Source: Streptomyces sp. NBC_00154
GTDB taxonomy: Bacteria; Actinomycetota; Actinomycetes; Streptomycetales; Streptomycetaceae
Assembly: GCF_026342835.1 (NCBI RefSeq)
Contig: NZ_JAPEMI010000001.1
Span: 682,001 to 746,000 of the forward strand
Direction: 5' to 3'
DNA length: 64,000 bases
In this document: positions 1 to 11,218 of the stretch, in pieces
How the letters are laid out: the number at the start of each line of letters is the position of its first letter
Numbering within the stretch: position 1 is the first letter of the stretch
Notes under the pieces: model-generated
Seen by the model: the letters and a program-made list of their open reading frames with translations, nothing else
The model's database searches: none
Told to the model about the DNA's origin: nothing
Translations under genes and position numbers: made by a program

Positions 1-36
1 GCGTGTCTCCTTAAGCGTGGTGTTCAGGGGCGGGTG

Positions 37-1500
37 TCAGTTGACACCCAGCCAGCTCTCGATCGGGTGCAGTGCGAAGTAGACGACGAAGATGACCGTC
101 AGCACCCACATGAAACCGCCGATCTCACGGATCTTGCCCTGTGCCACCTTGATCGCGACATAGGAGATCACACCGGCGGCAACACCCGGGGTGATGCTGT
201 ACGTGAACGGCATCAGCACGACGGTGAGGAAGACCGGGACGGCGATCGCGCGGTCGCTCCAGTCGACGTGCTTGGCGTTCTGCATCATCATCGCGCCGAT
301 GACGACCAGGGCCGCGGAGGCCACCTGGGGCGGCACGATCGCGGTGAGCGGGGTGAAGAAGAGGCAGGCCGCGAAGAACAGGCCGGTGACCACGGAGGCC
401 AGACCGGTCCGTGCGCCTTCGCCGACGCCGGTCGCCGACTCGACGAACACGGTCTGGCCGGAGCCGCCCGCGACACCGCCGATCGCACCGCCCGCGCCGT
501 CGATGAACAGCGCCTTGGACAGGCCCGGCATCCGGCCCTTGTCGTCGGCCAGCTCGGCCTCCGTACCGACACCGATGATGGTGGCCATCGCGTCGAAGAA
601 GCCGGCCAGCACCAGGGTGAAGACGATGAAGCCGACGGTCATCGCGCCGACGTCGCCCCAGCCGCCGAATTCGACCTTCCCGAAGAGGGAGAAGTCCGGG
701 GCGGAGACCGCGCTGCCGCCCAGTTCCGGCGGCGACATGTTCCACGCCTTGGCGTCGAGACCGGCCGCCTTGTGGACGACGACCGCGATCACCGTGCCCA
801 CGACGATGCCGATCAGGATCGCGCCGGGGACGGCGCGGGCCTGCAGCATGAAGATCATCAGGAGGGTGACGCAGAAGATCAGGACGGGCCAGCCGGCGAG
901 CTCGCCGTTGATGCCGAGGGTGACGGGCGGCCCGGTCGGCGAGCCCTTGCCGACGAACCCGGCCTTGTACAGACCGATCAGGGCGATGAAGAGCCCGATG
1001 CCCATGGTGATGCCGTGCTTCAGCGGGAGCGGGATCGCGTTCATGATCAGCTCGCGCAGGCCGGTGACCACCAGGAGGCAGATCACCAGGCCGTACATCA
1101 CGCACATGCCCATGGCCTGCGGCCAGGTCATGGCGGGGGCGACCTGCGACGAGAGAACGCCGGAGACGCTGAGACCGGCGGCGAGCGCCAGCGGCACCTT
1201 GCCGACGAAGCCCATCAGCAGGGTGGTCGCGGCCGCGGCGAGCGCGGTGGCGGTGATCAGTCCCGGCTGGCTGAGCAGATGTCCTTCGACGTCCTTGCCG
1301 CCGAGGATGAGCGGATTGAGCAGCAGGATGTACGCCATGGCCATGAAGGTCGTGACGCCGCCGCGCACTTCGCGCGCGACGGTGGATCCACGCTCGGATA
1401 TGTGAAAGTACCGGTCGAGCCAGGATCTGCCGGCGGGGATGCGCGAGCCGGGGCCCGCCTCCTCCGCGATTGTCCTGGGCTCCACTGACTGCTGGGTCAT
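37..1500 (-). CDS. NCS2-family purine (hypoxanthine/guanine) permease, AzgA-like
   Basis: A 487-residue polytopic membrane protein that would import purine bases by proton symport. The N-terminal segment WLDRYFHISERGSTVAREVR followed by a GGVTTFMAMAYILLLNP stretch is typical of the AzgA/GhxP branch of NCS2 permeases. About a dozen hydrophobic segments follow, and the length matches the family. The ATG at 1500 is chosen because family homology begins soon after it and GGGAG lies about 11 nt upstream; the open frame extends further upstream but has no family similarity there. The gene lies downstream of xanthine dehydrogenase on the same strand, separated by about 470 bp that include a MITE, so transport and oxidation of purines are probably linked. 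The exact base preference cannot be told from sequence. Confidence 0.9.
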   Translation of the reverse strand: MTQQSVEPRTIAEEAGPGSRIPAGRSWLDRYFHISERGSTVAREVRGGVTTFMAMAYILLLNPLILGGKDVEGHLLSQPGLITATALAAAATTLLMGFVGKVPLALAAGLSVSGVLSSQVAPAMTWPQAMGMCVMYGLVICLLVVTGLRELIMNAIPLPLKHGITMGIGLFIALIGLYKAGFVGKGSPTGPPVTLGINGELAGWPVLIFCVTLLMIFMLQARAVPGAILIGIVVGTVIAVVVHKAAGLDAKAWNMSPPELGGSAVSAPDFSLFGKVEFGGWGDVGAMTVGFIVFTLVLAGFFDAMATIIGVGTEAELADDKGRMPGLSKALFIDGAGGAIGGVAGGSGQTVFVESATGVGEGARTGLASVVTGLFFAACLFFTPLTAIVPPQVASAALVVIGAMMMQNAKHVDWSDRAIAVPVFLTVVLMPFTYSITPGVAAGVISYVAIKVAQGKIREIGGFMWVLTVIFVVYFALHPIESWLGVN

Positions 1501-1802
1501 GATGCCTGACTCCCAAGGTTCACAGGGACACCCGCGATGGAGACTCGGAATGCGGGATTTGGGATGACTGCTTGGCTGCACGACCCGGGGGACGGCCCGA
1601 GACGAACTGTTCATGCAGAGTGGATGTGCGGGTACTGCTCGGTGGTGCGGGTGTTTCCGACACAGCGGTGCTGCGGGTACTGCTGGGTGGTGTCGAGGAC
1701 CGCGAGCGGTGCGGTACTCCGGGTCTCCGGGCGGTGCCGACGGCGGAAGTGTGACGTTCCTGGCAGACACGCACCGCCCGGAGAGTTCGGCGGGAGCCGC
1801 TC
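1501..1802. other. Upstream region of the purine permease with a 21-bp direct repeat
   Basis: No convincing gene is present here. The region holds two direct copies of TGCGGGTACTGCTSGGTGGTG at 1627-1647 and 1672-1692, with one mismatch and a 45-bp offset (about four helical turns). They could be paired regulator sites in the permease promoter region, but no known operator is recognised. Confidence 0.4.
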
Positions 1803-1968
1803 TCAGAGCCTGTCGGGTGACCTTCGATCGGAAAGCAGACGCGACATGGTGCGTGCGATTCCAAGGCGCCGGGATGTCCTCGTAGCGGAGCTACTAGGGC
1901 ATTTCGGCAACGCCGGAAGCGTGCGTGCCAGGGCGTGGCCGCCCGGTCAGAGGTCACCCGACAGGCTC

Positions 1969-1971
<3 letters not shown>
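1803..1971. mobile_element. 163-bp palindromic MITE, copy 1, with TCA target duplication
   Basis: The element spans 1806-1968 and begins GAGCCTGTCGGGTGACCT. It ends with the exact reverse complement, giving 18-bp perfect terminal inverted repeats. The inner part is also a long imperfect palindrome centred on GTAGC-GGA-GCTAC at 1882-1894, so the whole element can fold into one hairpin. It has no coding capacity. A 3-bp direct repeat TCA flanks it at 1803-1805 and 1969-1971. The right TCA is the complement of the TGA stop codon of the xanthine dehydrogenase large-subunit gene. A second copy at 17387-17549 differs at 6 of 163 positions. The TNA-type target and 3-bp duplication resemble IS5-superfamily (IS427/IS1031-type) behaviour, so mobilisation by such a transposase elsewhere in the genome is inferred. 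Confidence 0.85.
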
Positions 1972-4353
<2,382 letters not shown>

Positions 4354-4355
4354 CG

Positions 4356-4949
4356 TCACACCGTCTCTTCCGCGCGGGCGGCCGCGAGGCGGACCGCGTC
4401 GAGGATCTTCTCGTAGCCGGTGCAGCGGCAGAGGTTGCCGGAGAGCGCCTCGCGGATGTCCGCGTCGGACGGCTCCGCGTTGCGTTCCAGCAGCTCGTCG
4501 GCGGCCACCAGCAGGCCGGGGGTGCAGAAGCCGCACTGGACGGCGCCGGCGTCGATGAACGCCTGCTGGATCGGGGAGAGTTCGCCGGTGTTCCGGGACT
4601 GTTCGGCGGCCGGCTTGGCCTCCCACCGGCGGGCCTGGTCGAGCGAGGTGCCGCAGGCGCCGGGGGCGCAGCCACTGCCGGGGTGTGCCTCGGACCGGTG
4701 GGCGGCGAAGTCGGCGAGGCCCTCCACGGTGACGACCTCGCGGCCCTCCACCTGGCCTGCGGCGACCAGGCAGGAGCAGACCGGGACGCCGTCGAGGCGG
4801 ACCGTGCAGGAGCCGCACTCGCCCTGCTCGCAGGCGTTCTTGGAACCGGGGAGGCCCATCCGCTCGCGCAGCACGTAGAGGAGGGACTCGCCCTCCCAGA
4901 CGTCGTCGGCCTCGTGCTTACGGCCGTTGACCGTGAAATTGACGCGCAT
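4356..4949 (-). CDS. Xanthine dehydrogenase, 2Fe-2S subunit
   Basis: A 197-residue iron-sulfur subunit passing electrons from molybdenum to FAD. The N-terminal plant-type ferredoxin cluster is visible as CEQGECGSC plus a later cysteine (PVCSCL), and the C-terminal helical cluster as CGFCTPG and CRCTGY. A segment of about 30 residues between the two domains (SEAHPGSGCAPGACG and following) is longer than in minimal homologues. The start ATG lies 2 bp after the FAD-subunit stop, and the stop overlaps the region of the large-subunit start, so translation of the three genes is probably coupled. Confidence 0.92.
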   Translation of the reverse strand: MRVNFTVNGRKHEADDVWEGESLLYVLRERMGLPGSKNACEQGECGSCTVRLDGVPVCSCLVAAGQVEGREVVTVEGLADFAAHRSEAHPGSGCAPGACGTSLDQARRWEAKPAAEQSRNTGELSPIQQAFIDAGAVQCGFCTPGLLVAADELLERNAEPSDADIREALSGNLCRCTGYEKILDAVRLAAARAEETV

Positions 4950-4951
4950 GA

Positions 4952-5842
4952 TCAGGCAGCTCCTTCGGTGCTGCGGCCGTTGCCGCGGTACGACTCCCAG
5001 GTCCAGCCGAGGGTGCGGCGGGCCATGATTCCCACCGCGTGCCTGCGGTAGCTCGCGGTGCCGCGCACATCGTCGATCGGGTTGCAGGCGCCGGCGGCGA
5101 GCGTGGCGAACTGCGCGGCGATGGACGGCGTGATGATCGTGCGGCTGTCCCAGAACCCGCCCTCTTCGAGCGCGGCGTTCAGGAATTCCTCCGCCTCCTT
5201 CGCCCGGACGGGTGTCGGGGCGGCTGAGCCGATGCCGGTACGGACCGTGCGGGTCTCGGGGTGCAGGGCCAGGCCGAAGGCGCAGACGGCGATGACCATC
5301 GCGTTGCGGGTGCCGACCTTGGAGTACTGCTGGGGCCCGTCGGCCTTCTTGATGTGCACGGCCCGGATCAGCTCGTCCGGTTCGAGGGCGTTGCGCTTGA
5401 CGCCGGTGTAGAAGGCGTCGATCGGGATCATCCGGGTGCCGCGCACGGACTCGGCCTCGACCTCGGCGCCCGCGGCGAGCAGCGCCGGGTGCGCGTCACC
5501 GGCGGGCGACGCGGTGCCGAGGTTGCCGCCGACGCCGCCGCGATTGCGGATCTGCGGCGATGCGACGGTGTGCGAGGCGAGCGCCAGACCGGGCAGCTCG
5601 GCCCGCAGGTGCTCCATGATGTGGCTGTACGGCACGGAGGCGCCGAGCCGCACGTTCTCCTGGCCCACCTCCCACTCGGACAGCTCACCGATGCGGTTCA
5701 GGTCCAGGAGGTACTCGGGCCGCCGGTGGTCGAAGTTGATCTCGACCATCACATCGGTGCCGCCCGCGATGGGCACAGCCGTCGGGTGCTCGGCCTTGGC
5801 GGCGAGCGCCTCCTCCCAGCTGGCGGGGCGAAGGAAGTCCAT
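4952..5842 (-). CDS. Xanthine dehydrogenase, FAD-binding subunit
   Basis: A 296-residue FAD subunit of the CoxM/CutM type. The two flavin-binding motifs are visible: PIAGGTDVMVEIN near residue 30 and RNRGGVGGNLGTASPAGDA near residue 105. A C-terminal CO-dehydrogenase flavoprotein domain follows. Start MDFLRPASW at 5842 is chosen because family homology begins there; an in-frame start seven codons upstream adds only MRRREPL. It is the first gene of the xanthine dehydrogenase operon and is divergent from pucR, so the 5843-6102 region should contain both promoters. Confidence 0.9.
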   Translation of the reverse strand: MDFLRPASWEEALAAKAEHPTAVPIAGGTDVMVEINFDHRRPEYLLDLNRIGELSEWEVGQENVRLGASVPYSHIMEHLRAELPGLALASHTVASPQIRNRGGVGGNLGTASPAGDAHPALLAAGAEVEAESVRGTRMIPIDAFYTGVKRNALEPDELIRAVHIKKADGPQQYSKVGTRNAMVIAVCAFGLALHPETRTVRTGIGSAAPTPVRAKEAEEFLNAALEEGGFWDSRTIITPSIAAQFATLAAGACNPIDDVRGTASYRRHAVGIMARRTLGWTWESYRGNGRSTEGAA

Positions 5843-6102
5843 GAGTGGCTCTCTTCTTCTCAATCGGGTCGTTCGCTGGGGCTGGGGACGGCCGGCCCTC
5901 GATTGGCTCGTTCATGTGCTGTTAACGCGGTGTGTGGCCCAGTACACAACCGGGACTCCACGCGGTGCAGTCACCGAAACCATGAAGGAGTTGGCTGGTC
6001 TCCGTCCTCGTCTTGTAGATTCGAACGAATGGCGGGGCTCAGTAACCTCACCGCAATACCCAGTTTTCACCCGCACCAACGAAAGAGATCGGCGGCAACG
6101 AC
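5843..6102. promoter_or_regulatory. Divergent promoter region between xanthine dehydrogenase and pucR
   Basis: A 260-bp intergenic region, less GC-rich than its neighbours. It contains a dyad ATTCG-AA-CGAAT at 6019-6030 and a looser GTGTG...ACACA arrangement around 5930-5948. Either could be a regulator site. No match to the Bacillus PucR box was found, so the assignment to PucR is only by context. Confidence 0.45.
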
Positions 6103-7857
6103 ATGCGGCTGCGCGCACTGCTGGAAACCGATGCGCTGGGCCTGCGGCTGCTCGGCGGCGAGGACGAACTCGACCGGTCCGTCCGCGGCGTCATGACCAC
6201 CGACCTGCGGGACCCGAGCCGCTATCTGACCGGCGGCGAACTGGTCCTGACCGGCCTGGCCTGGCGCCGGGACGCGGCGGACTCGGAGCCGTTCGTACGG
6301 ATCCTCACGGGCGCCGGGGTCGCCGGGCTCGCGGCGGGCGAGGCGGAACTCGGCGAGATCCCGGGCGATCTGATCGAGGCGTGCGAGCGGCATCACCTGC
6401 CGCTCTTCGCCGTCCATGAGACCGTCGCGTTCGCAACGATCACCGAGTACGTGGTGCGTCAGGTCTCCGGGGAGCGGGCGGGTGATCTGGCGGCGGTCGT
6501 CGACCGGCACCGCAGGCTGATGACCTCCGGTCCGGCCGGTGGCGGGCCCGAGGTGGTCCTCGACCTGCTCGGCTCCGACCTCGACCTGCATGCCTGGGTG
6601 CTCTCCCCCACCGGCCGGCAGATCGCGGGCGCCGGTGCGCCGCTGCCCGGACCGGTGGGCCCGACGCTGGCGGGCCACCATCTGGCCGCCACCCGCACCG
6701 GCCGCCGGGGTCCGCACCGGGCCACGGTCGACGGCGTCACCTATTCGCTGTTCCCGATCCGCAACACCGGCCGGGGCGCGGCCCCCGCCTCCCGCGACGT
6801 CCGCGAGTCGGTGCTCTCCGACTGGCTGCTCGCCGTCGAGGCCGACGCGGGCGACTGGCCGGCCGCCCGACTGGACCTGCTCCAGGGCGTCACCCAGCTG
6901 ATCGCGGTCGAACGGGACCGGCGCGACGCGGCCCGTACGGTACGCCGCAGGCTCGCCCAGGAGGTCCTGGAACTGGTCCAGACGGGCGCCGCGCCCGCCG
7001 AGATCGCGGCCAGGCTGCGGGTCGCCGCCCCGGTCCTGCTGCCCGGCCTGGGTACCGCCCCGCACTGGCAGGTCGTGGTGGCGCGGGTCGACTGGGGCGC
7101 GGAGGGCGCGCCGGACTCCACGGGTGGTCCGGTCACATCCGGCATCGCGGGCGGCCCGGTCGCCCAGGCGCTGCTCGAGGAGATCCTCGTCGACCCGGCG
7201 GTCACCGGCCCCGACTCCGCCGACCGGATCGCGGTCGCGCACACCGGCGACGAGGCCATCGCCCTCGTACCGCTGCCCGCCCGCGCCGCATCGCCTGCCG
7301 ACGCCACGGACCTGCCGGAGGCCGGCGACGCAGGCGGTGCGGCGACGGCCAAGGACGACCCGGCGCTGCACGCGGACGCACTGCTCGCCACCGTTCGCGA
7401 ACCGCTCTCCGCGGGCCTCGCCGACGACGGCCGCCTGACACTGGGTGTCAGCGCCGCCGTGCACTCCCCCGAGGGGCTCCGCGGCGCCCTGGAGGAGGCC
7501 CGGCACGCGCGCCGGGTGGCGGCGGCCCGTCCGGGCCGGGTCTGCGCGGCCGGCCACCACGAGCTGGCCTCGCACGTCCTGCTGCTGCCGTTCGTCCCCG
7601 ACGATGTGCGTCGTGCGTTCACCGCACGGCTGCTCGACCCGCTGCGCGACTACGACCGGCGCCACCGCGCCGAACTCATCCCGACGCTGGAAGCGTTCCT
7701 GGACTGCGACGGCTCGTGGACCCGCTGCGCGGCCCGGCTGCACCTGCACGTCAACACATTGCGCTACCGGGTCGGGCGAATCGAGCAGTTGACGGGGCGT
7801 GACCTTTCCCGCCTGGAGGACAAGCTCGATTTCTTCCTGGCCCTGCGTATGAGCTGA
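6103..7857 (+). CDS. PucR-family transcriptional regulator of purine catabolism
   Basis: A 584-residue regulator. The N-terminal PucR domain (about residues 1-125, starting RLRALLETDALGLRLLGGEDELDRSVRGV) is followed by a CdaR GGDEF-like middle region and a C-terminal PucR-type helix-turn-helix (about residues 525-580, FLDCDGSWTRCAARLHLHVNTLRYRVGRIEQLTG). In Bacillus, PucR activates purine degradation genes. Divergent transcription from the xanthine dehydrogenase operon implies it controls that operon and probably the permease. A proline/alanine/glycine-rich insertion around residues 395-430 (PARAASPADATDLPEAGDAG) is probably a linker. Confidence 0.88.
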   Translation: MRLRALLETDALGLRLLGGEDELDRSVRGVMTTDLRDPSRYLTGGELVLTGLAWRRDAADSEPFVRILTGAGVAGLAAGEAELGEIPGDLIEACERHHLPLFAVHETVAFATITEYVVRQVSGERAGDLAAVVDRHRRLMTSGPAGGGPEVVLDLLGSDLDLHAWVLSPTGRQIAGAGAPLPGPVGPTLAGHHLAATRTGRRGPHRATVDGVTYSLFPIRNTGRGAAPASRDVRESVLSDWLLAVEADAGDWPAARLDLLQGVTQLIAVERDRRDAARTVRRRLAQEVLELVQTGAAPAEIAARLRVAAPVLLPGLGTAPHWQVVVARVDWGAEGAPDSTGGPVTSGIAGGPVAQALLEEILVDPAVTGPDSADRIAVAHTGDEAIALVPLPARAASPADATDLPEAGDAGGAATAKDDPALHADALLATVREPLSAGLADDGRLTLGVSAAVHSPEGLRGALEEARHARRVAAARPGRVCAAGHHELASHVLLLPFVPDDVRRAFTARLLDPLRDYDRRHRAELIPTLEAFLDCDGSWTRCAARLHLHVNTLRYRVGRIEQLTGRDLSRLEDKLDFFLALRMS

Positions 7858-7898
7858 CTCCGCGGACCTGCCACAGCCCTCCCCGCGACCGACCGATT

Positions 7899-7912
7899 GT
7901 GAATTCATTCAC
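7899..7912. promoter_or_regulatory. Small dyad GTGAA-TTCA-TTCAC upstream of the next gene
   Basis: A 5-bp inverted repeat with a 4-nt centre in the pucR-downstream gap, 83 nt before the next start codon. It could be an operator, but no family is recognised. Confidence 0.25.
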
Positions 7913-7994
7913 CTGACCCCTTGGCCCGGCGTGCCATTCCGTGCTGAGATGCCGCCAGACTCAACAGCTCAATGGCGCGCTCGGGGAGGGCAAT

Positions 7995-8795
7995 GTGGCG
8001 TATACCGCCATGTCTGGTTCCGGAACGACAGCAGATGACGATCCGCCGCTCCAGACAGCGGTATGGCGGCTGCGGTCACGCGCCTGCTGGACGGACGCCG
8101 CTGCTCTGCTCGACCACGACGCCGCCACCGATCCGGCCGCGGCGCTCCAACGGACGGCGCTGCTGATCGAACGGTGCCTGTACACCGGCCAGGGCTGGAC
8201 CGACGCCGAGGACGCCCTGCGCACCGCCGAGGCCCTCGCCCACGACGACGCCGAGCGTGGGGCCGCGGCTTGTGAACGGGGTCACCTGGCGTATGCGTCG
8301 ACACTTCTCGGAGTACGGGACCGGGCCGACGAGGCCCGTGTCGCACTGAGCCGGTCCGCGGCCCTGCTCTCCCCAGCCGCCCCGGCGCGTCCGCTGCTCG
8401 ACTTCCGCCGGGGCCTGATCGCGCAGAACATCGCCGACTCGCCGCAGGCCGCCCGCGCCGCGTACCGCAGGGCGCACGCCGGCGCCGTGGCCCAGGGCGA
8501 CCAACTGCTGCTCTCCTCCACCTGGCGCCACCTCGCGCTGCTCTCGCTGCGCGAGGGCGAACTGGCCGAGGCCCGGCACGGGTTCGGCGAGTCGCTACGG
8601 ATAAGGGAGGAGCTGGGCTATCTGGTCGGTACGGCCCCGGCCCTCATCGCCCTGGCGGATACCGAACCGGAACCGGAGGCGGCTGCGCGGCTGCGCGCCG
8701 AGGCGGGCCGCCTCTTCCGCCTCCTGGGCGGCGTCCCTACCTGGCTGGCCCCGCACCTGGACCCGCCCGCCCCGCAGACGGCCGAGGCGAACTGA
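7995..8795 (+). CDS. Hypothetical alpha-helical TPR-like protein
   Basis: A 266-residue soluble protein, alanine-rich and almost wholly helical, with repeating pairs such as AAALLDHDAATDPAAALQR and ADEARVALSRSAALL that look like degenerate tetratricopeptide repeats. No enzymatic motif, signal peptide or membrane segment is visible. GTG at 7995 is preferred over ATG at 8010 because GGGGAGGG lies 5 nt upstream of the GTG. It follows pucR on the same strand but 137 bp away, so co-transcription is uncertain. A role as scaffold or sensory partner is only a guess. Confidence 0.7.
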   Translation: MAYTAMSGSGTTADDDPPLQTAVWRLRSRACWTDAAALLDHDAATDPAAALQRTALLIERCLYTGQGWTDAEDALRTAEALAHDDAERGAAACERGHLAYASTLLGVRDRADEARVALSRSAALLSPAAPARPLLDFRRGLIAQNIADSPQAARAAYRRAHAGAVAQGDQLLLSSTWRHLALLSLREGELAEARHGFGESLRIREELGYLVGTAPALIALADTEPEPEAAARLRAEAGRLFRLLGGVPTWLAPHLDPPAPQTAEAN

Positions 8796-8819
8796 GCACG
8801 GGCCCGCCACGGGGGACCG

Positions 8820-9263
8820 TCAGGCACGGCCCCTGACCGGGTCGCCGGGCTGCCGGCCCGCGTCGCTCCACTCGGGGGTCGGCGTCGGACGCGGCGGAGC
8901 GGGCGGCGGGGTCGGCCCGCGGTTCGGGTTCTGCGGTACCGCGGCGGCGGGCTTTCCGTTCTGCCCGCTGTTGTCGCGCCGGGGCGGCGTGACCGGGGAT
9001 TTCGGCGGTGCGGGCTTCCTCGTCGGCGGCGCGGGGACGGCGACCGCAGCAGAGGCGGACGGGGTCGCGGAGTGCGTCGGCGAAGGCGCGGTGGAATCCG
9101 CAGGTGTACGGGTGGGGCTCACGCTCGTCGACGGCGTCGCGGGAGTGGGCGTCCCGGGAGGCTTCCCGGTGGACTTGCCGGACTCGGAGCAGCCCGCCGC
9201 GGCCAGCGCCAGTCCCAGCACCACCAGCGCGGACACCGGCCAAGGCCCTCGGCTCCGTATCAT
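8820..9263 (-). CDS. Secreted proline/threonine-rich lipoprotein
   Basis: A 147-residue protein with a clear lipoprotein signal: MIRSRGPWPVSALVVLGLALAAAGCSE, lipobox LAAAGC near residue 25. The mature part is a low-complexity Pro/Thr/Ser/Ala chain (STSVSPTRTPADSTAPSPTH and similar) with no folded domain, probably an extended tether outside the membrane. The ATG at 9263 has a GGGGGCGGG stretch just upstream. It converges with the preceding gene. Function unknown. Confidence 0.7.
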   Translation of the reverse strand: MIRSRGPWPVSALVVLGLALAAAGCSESGKSTGKPPGTPTPATPSTSVSPTRTPADSTAPSPTHSATPSASAAVAVPAPPTRKPAPPKSPVTPPRRDNSGQNGKPAAAVPQNPNRGPTPPPAPPRPTPTPEWSDAGRQPGDPVRGRA

Positions 9264-9350
9264 CCCGCCCCCTCGAAAACGATCATGCGATGAGAGGCAC
9301 AGAGTATCCACAGCGGTCCGTGGAGGTGGCGGCAGCCCGGACGAGAAAGG

Positions 9351-10196
9351 TCAGCGGTCCGCGCCGGTGAAGTGTTCGCGCACCAGTGACTGCACGACGG
9401 GCAGATCCTCGGCGATCAGCGCGTCGAGCAGCGCGGTGTGTTCCACGGCGTCGGCGAGAAGGTCGGCCCGGCGGGTGGCCGGGTTGTGCCCCAAGGGCCA
9501 CTGGGAGCGGCGGTGCAGGTCGTCGGCGACCATCACGAGTTGCTGATTGCCGGAGAGCGCGAGGACCGCTCGGTGGAAGGCCCGGTCGGACTCCGCGTAG
9601 CTCGCCCGGTCGCCCACCGCGGCGGCCGCGACCGTGGCATCGGCCAGCGGGCGCAGGGCCGTCCACCGGGCCTGGTCCACGGTGCGGGCCAGCCGCAGCA
9701 TGACGGGGACCTCGATCAGGGCGCGCACCTCGGCCAGCTCGGCCAGCTCCTGCGGGCCGCGCTCGGCGACCCGGAAGCCCCGGTTCGGGACGACCTCCAC
9801 GGCACCCTCGATGGCGAGTTGCTGCATCGCCTCACGGACCGGCGTCGCCGAGACACCGAAGCGGGCGCCGAGCACCGGGGCGGAGTAGACCTGACCCGGC
9901 AGCAGCTCACCGTCGACGAGGGCGGCGCGCAGTGCGTCCAGGATCTGCCCGCGTACGGAGTGCCGCTGCACCACGACGCGGGGCACGGGCGGCTCGCAGT
10001 GGGTGTGCTCCCCGCGGGCCTGCTCGCCGCGCGGCTGTTCACCGGGTGACTGCGCACCGGGTGGCTGCTCCTCCCGCGTCCGCTGAGCGCGCGACTGCCC
10101 GGGCACCCGGTCGGCATCCGCGGCCGACCGGGCGGCTGCGGATGCCGTGGGCGTGTACGGCGGACGCATCTGCTGATGCGCTCTGCCCTGCTCCAC
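9351..10196 (-). CDS. GntR-family (FadR/FCD) transcriptional regulator
   Basis: A 281-residue repressor-type protein. The winged helix (about residues 75-145, containing RHSVRGQILDALRAALVDGELLPGQ and GVSATPVREAMQQLAIEGAVE) is followed by an FCD ligand-binding domain with AFHRAVLALSGNQ. The GTG at 10196 is supported by GGAGG 5 nt upstream. The first 70 residues are an unusual polar low-complexity extension (PPGAQSPGEQPRGEQARGEH). It is divergent from the FhuF-like gene; its target and ligand are unknown. Confidence 0.85.
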   Translation of the reverse strand: MEQGRAHQQMRPPYTPTASAAARSAADADRVPGQSRAQRTREEQPPGAQSPGEQPRGEQARGEHTHCEPPVPRVVVQRHSVRGQILDALRAALVDGELLPGQVYSAPVLGARFGVSATPVREAMQQLAIEGAVEVVPNRGFRVAERGPQELAELAEVRALIEVPVMLRLARTVDQARWTALRPLADATVAAAAVGDRASYAESDRAFHRAVLALSGNQQLVMVADDLHRRSQWPLGHNPATRRADLLADAVEHTALLDALIAEDLPVVQSLVREHFTGADR

Positions 10197-10295
10197 TCCG
10201 ACCTCCTCGGCCTGCTCCGGGCCGGCCCGCCTGCGCCGTGCCTCCCGTGCACGATAGGCGGAGGAGGGCGCAGTTCAAACATCGATCTCTTCGGG

Positions 10296-10314
10296 TAAGG
10301 TAAGGCTAACCTGC
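10296..10314. promoter_or_regulatory. Iron box (DtxR/IdeR/DmdR-type operator)
   Basis: The 19-bp sequence TAAGGTAAGGCTAACCTGC closely matches the DtxR-family consensus TTAGGTTAGSCTAACCTAA, with a near-perfect inner dyad. It lies 28 bp upstream of the ATG of the FhuF-like gene, in a position to overlap its promoter. Iron-dependent repression is expected. Confidence 0.85.
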
Positions 10315-10341
10315 AAACGATCGCGATTCGGTGGTCCCTGC

Positions 10342-11187
10342 ATGACCCTCCCCACCCTGCTTCCCGGCACAACGACGTCCGCCGTGTCGGACGCGTACGC
10401 CCGCCTGACCGAGGTCTTCCCCGGGCTGCGTGCCGAGGTCCTCGGGGACGACGAGCCGGCTCCGTCGGGCGTCGGCTGGGTGTGGGCGCACGAACTCGCG
10501 GCCGGCGGCGCCGCCCTGGACACGTTCCTCGCCTGGGACAACGCGCAGGTGCTGCGGGACTACGGAAAGCAGGCCCGGCCCGATGTGGTCGCCAGCTTCG
10601 GCCTGCACCGCTACGCCTGGCCCGCATGTCTGCTGGTGACAGTGCCGTGGTTCCTGCACCGGCGGGTGCCGCGGATCCCCGTCGAGGACGTGGCGTTCCA
10701 GCGGACCCTGGGTCATCTGACCGTGCGCGTACGGGAGTTCACCTGCCTGCCGGACGACCCGGCGGCCGCGCTGCCGGGGGCCAGGGTGGTGGCGGACGAG
10801 GCGGCACTGCGGGCCGAGGTGCTGGCCGCGGTGGCCGAACACATCGGTCCGGTGCTCGACGGCTTCGGCCCCCGGATGCGCCGCGGCAAGCGGGCGCTGT
10901 GGGGCATGGCGACGGACGAGATCGTCGAGGGCCTCTGGTACATCGCCCATCTGCTCGGCGAGGAGGGGCGGGCGATGACCGAGCTGGAGGAGCTCCTGCC
11001 GGGCACCATCAAACCGTATGTCGGCACGGCGGGCTTCCGCGAACTGACCGGGCCGAACGGCGAGTCGCTGCCCACCCGCGACCGGGCCAGCTGCTGCCTC
11101 TTCTACACGCTGCGGCCCGAGGACACCTGCGTCACCTGCCCGCGCACGTGCGACGCCGACCGGGTACGGAAGCTGACGCCCGCCTGA
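10342..11187 (+). CDS. FhuF-like (2Fe-2S) ferric siderophore reductase
   Basis: A 281-residue protein ending in the FhuF-type cysteine motif: CC, then ten residues later CVTC (SCCLFYTLRPEDTCVTC), which would ligate a 2Fe-2S cluster. The N-terminal part resembles actinobacterial ferric-iron/siderophore reductases acting in the cytoplasm to release iron from imported siderophores. An iron box sits directly upstream, which fits derepression under iron limitation. No siderophore transporter is adjacent, so its partner lies elsewhere in the genome. Confidence 0.85.
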   Translation: MTLPTLLPGTTTSAVSDAYARLTEVFPGLRAEVLGDDEPAPSGVGWVWAHELAAGGAALDTFLAWDNAQVLRDYGKQARPDVVASFGLHRYAWPACLLVTVPWFLHRRVPRIPVEDVAFQRTLGHLTVRVREFTCLPDDPAAALPGARVVADEAALRAEVLAAVAEHIGPVLDGFGPRMRRGKRALWGMATDEIVEGLWYIAHLLGEEGRAMTELEELLPGTIKPYVGTAGFRELTGPNGESLPTRDRASCCLFYTLRPEDTCVTCPRTCDADRVRKLTPA

Positions 11188-11218
11188 TCCGTACCGCCCC
11201 CGCACGGGTGGCGAGATT

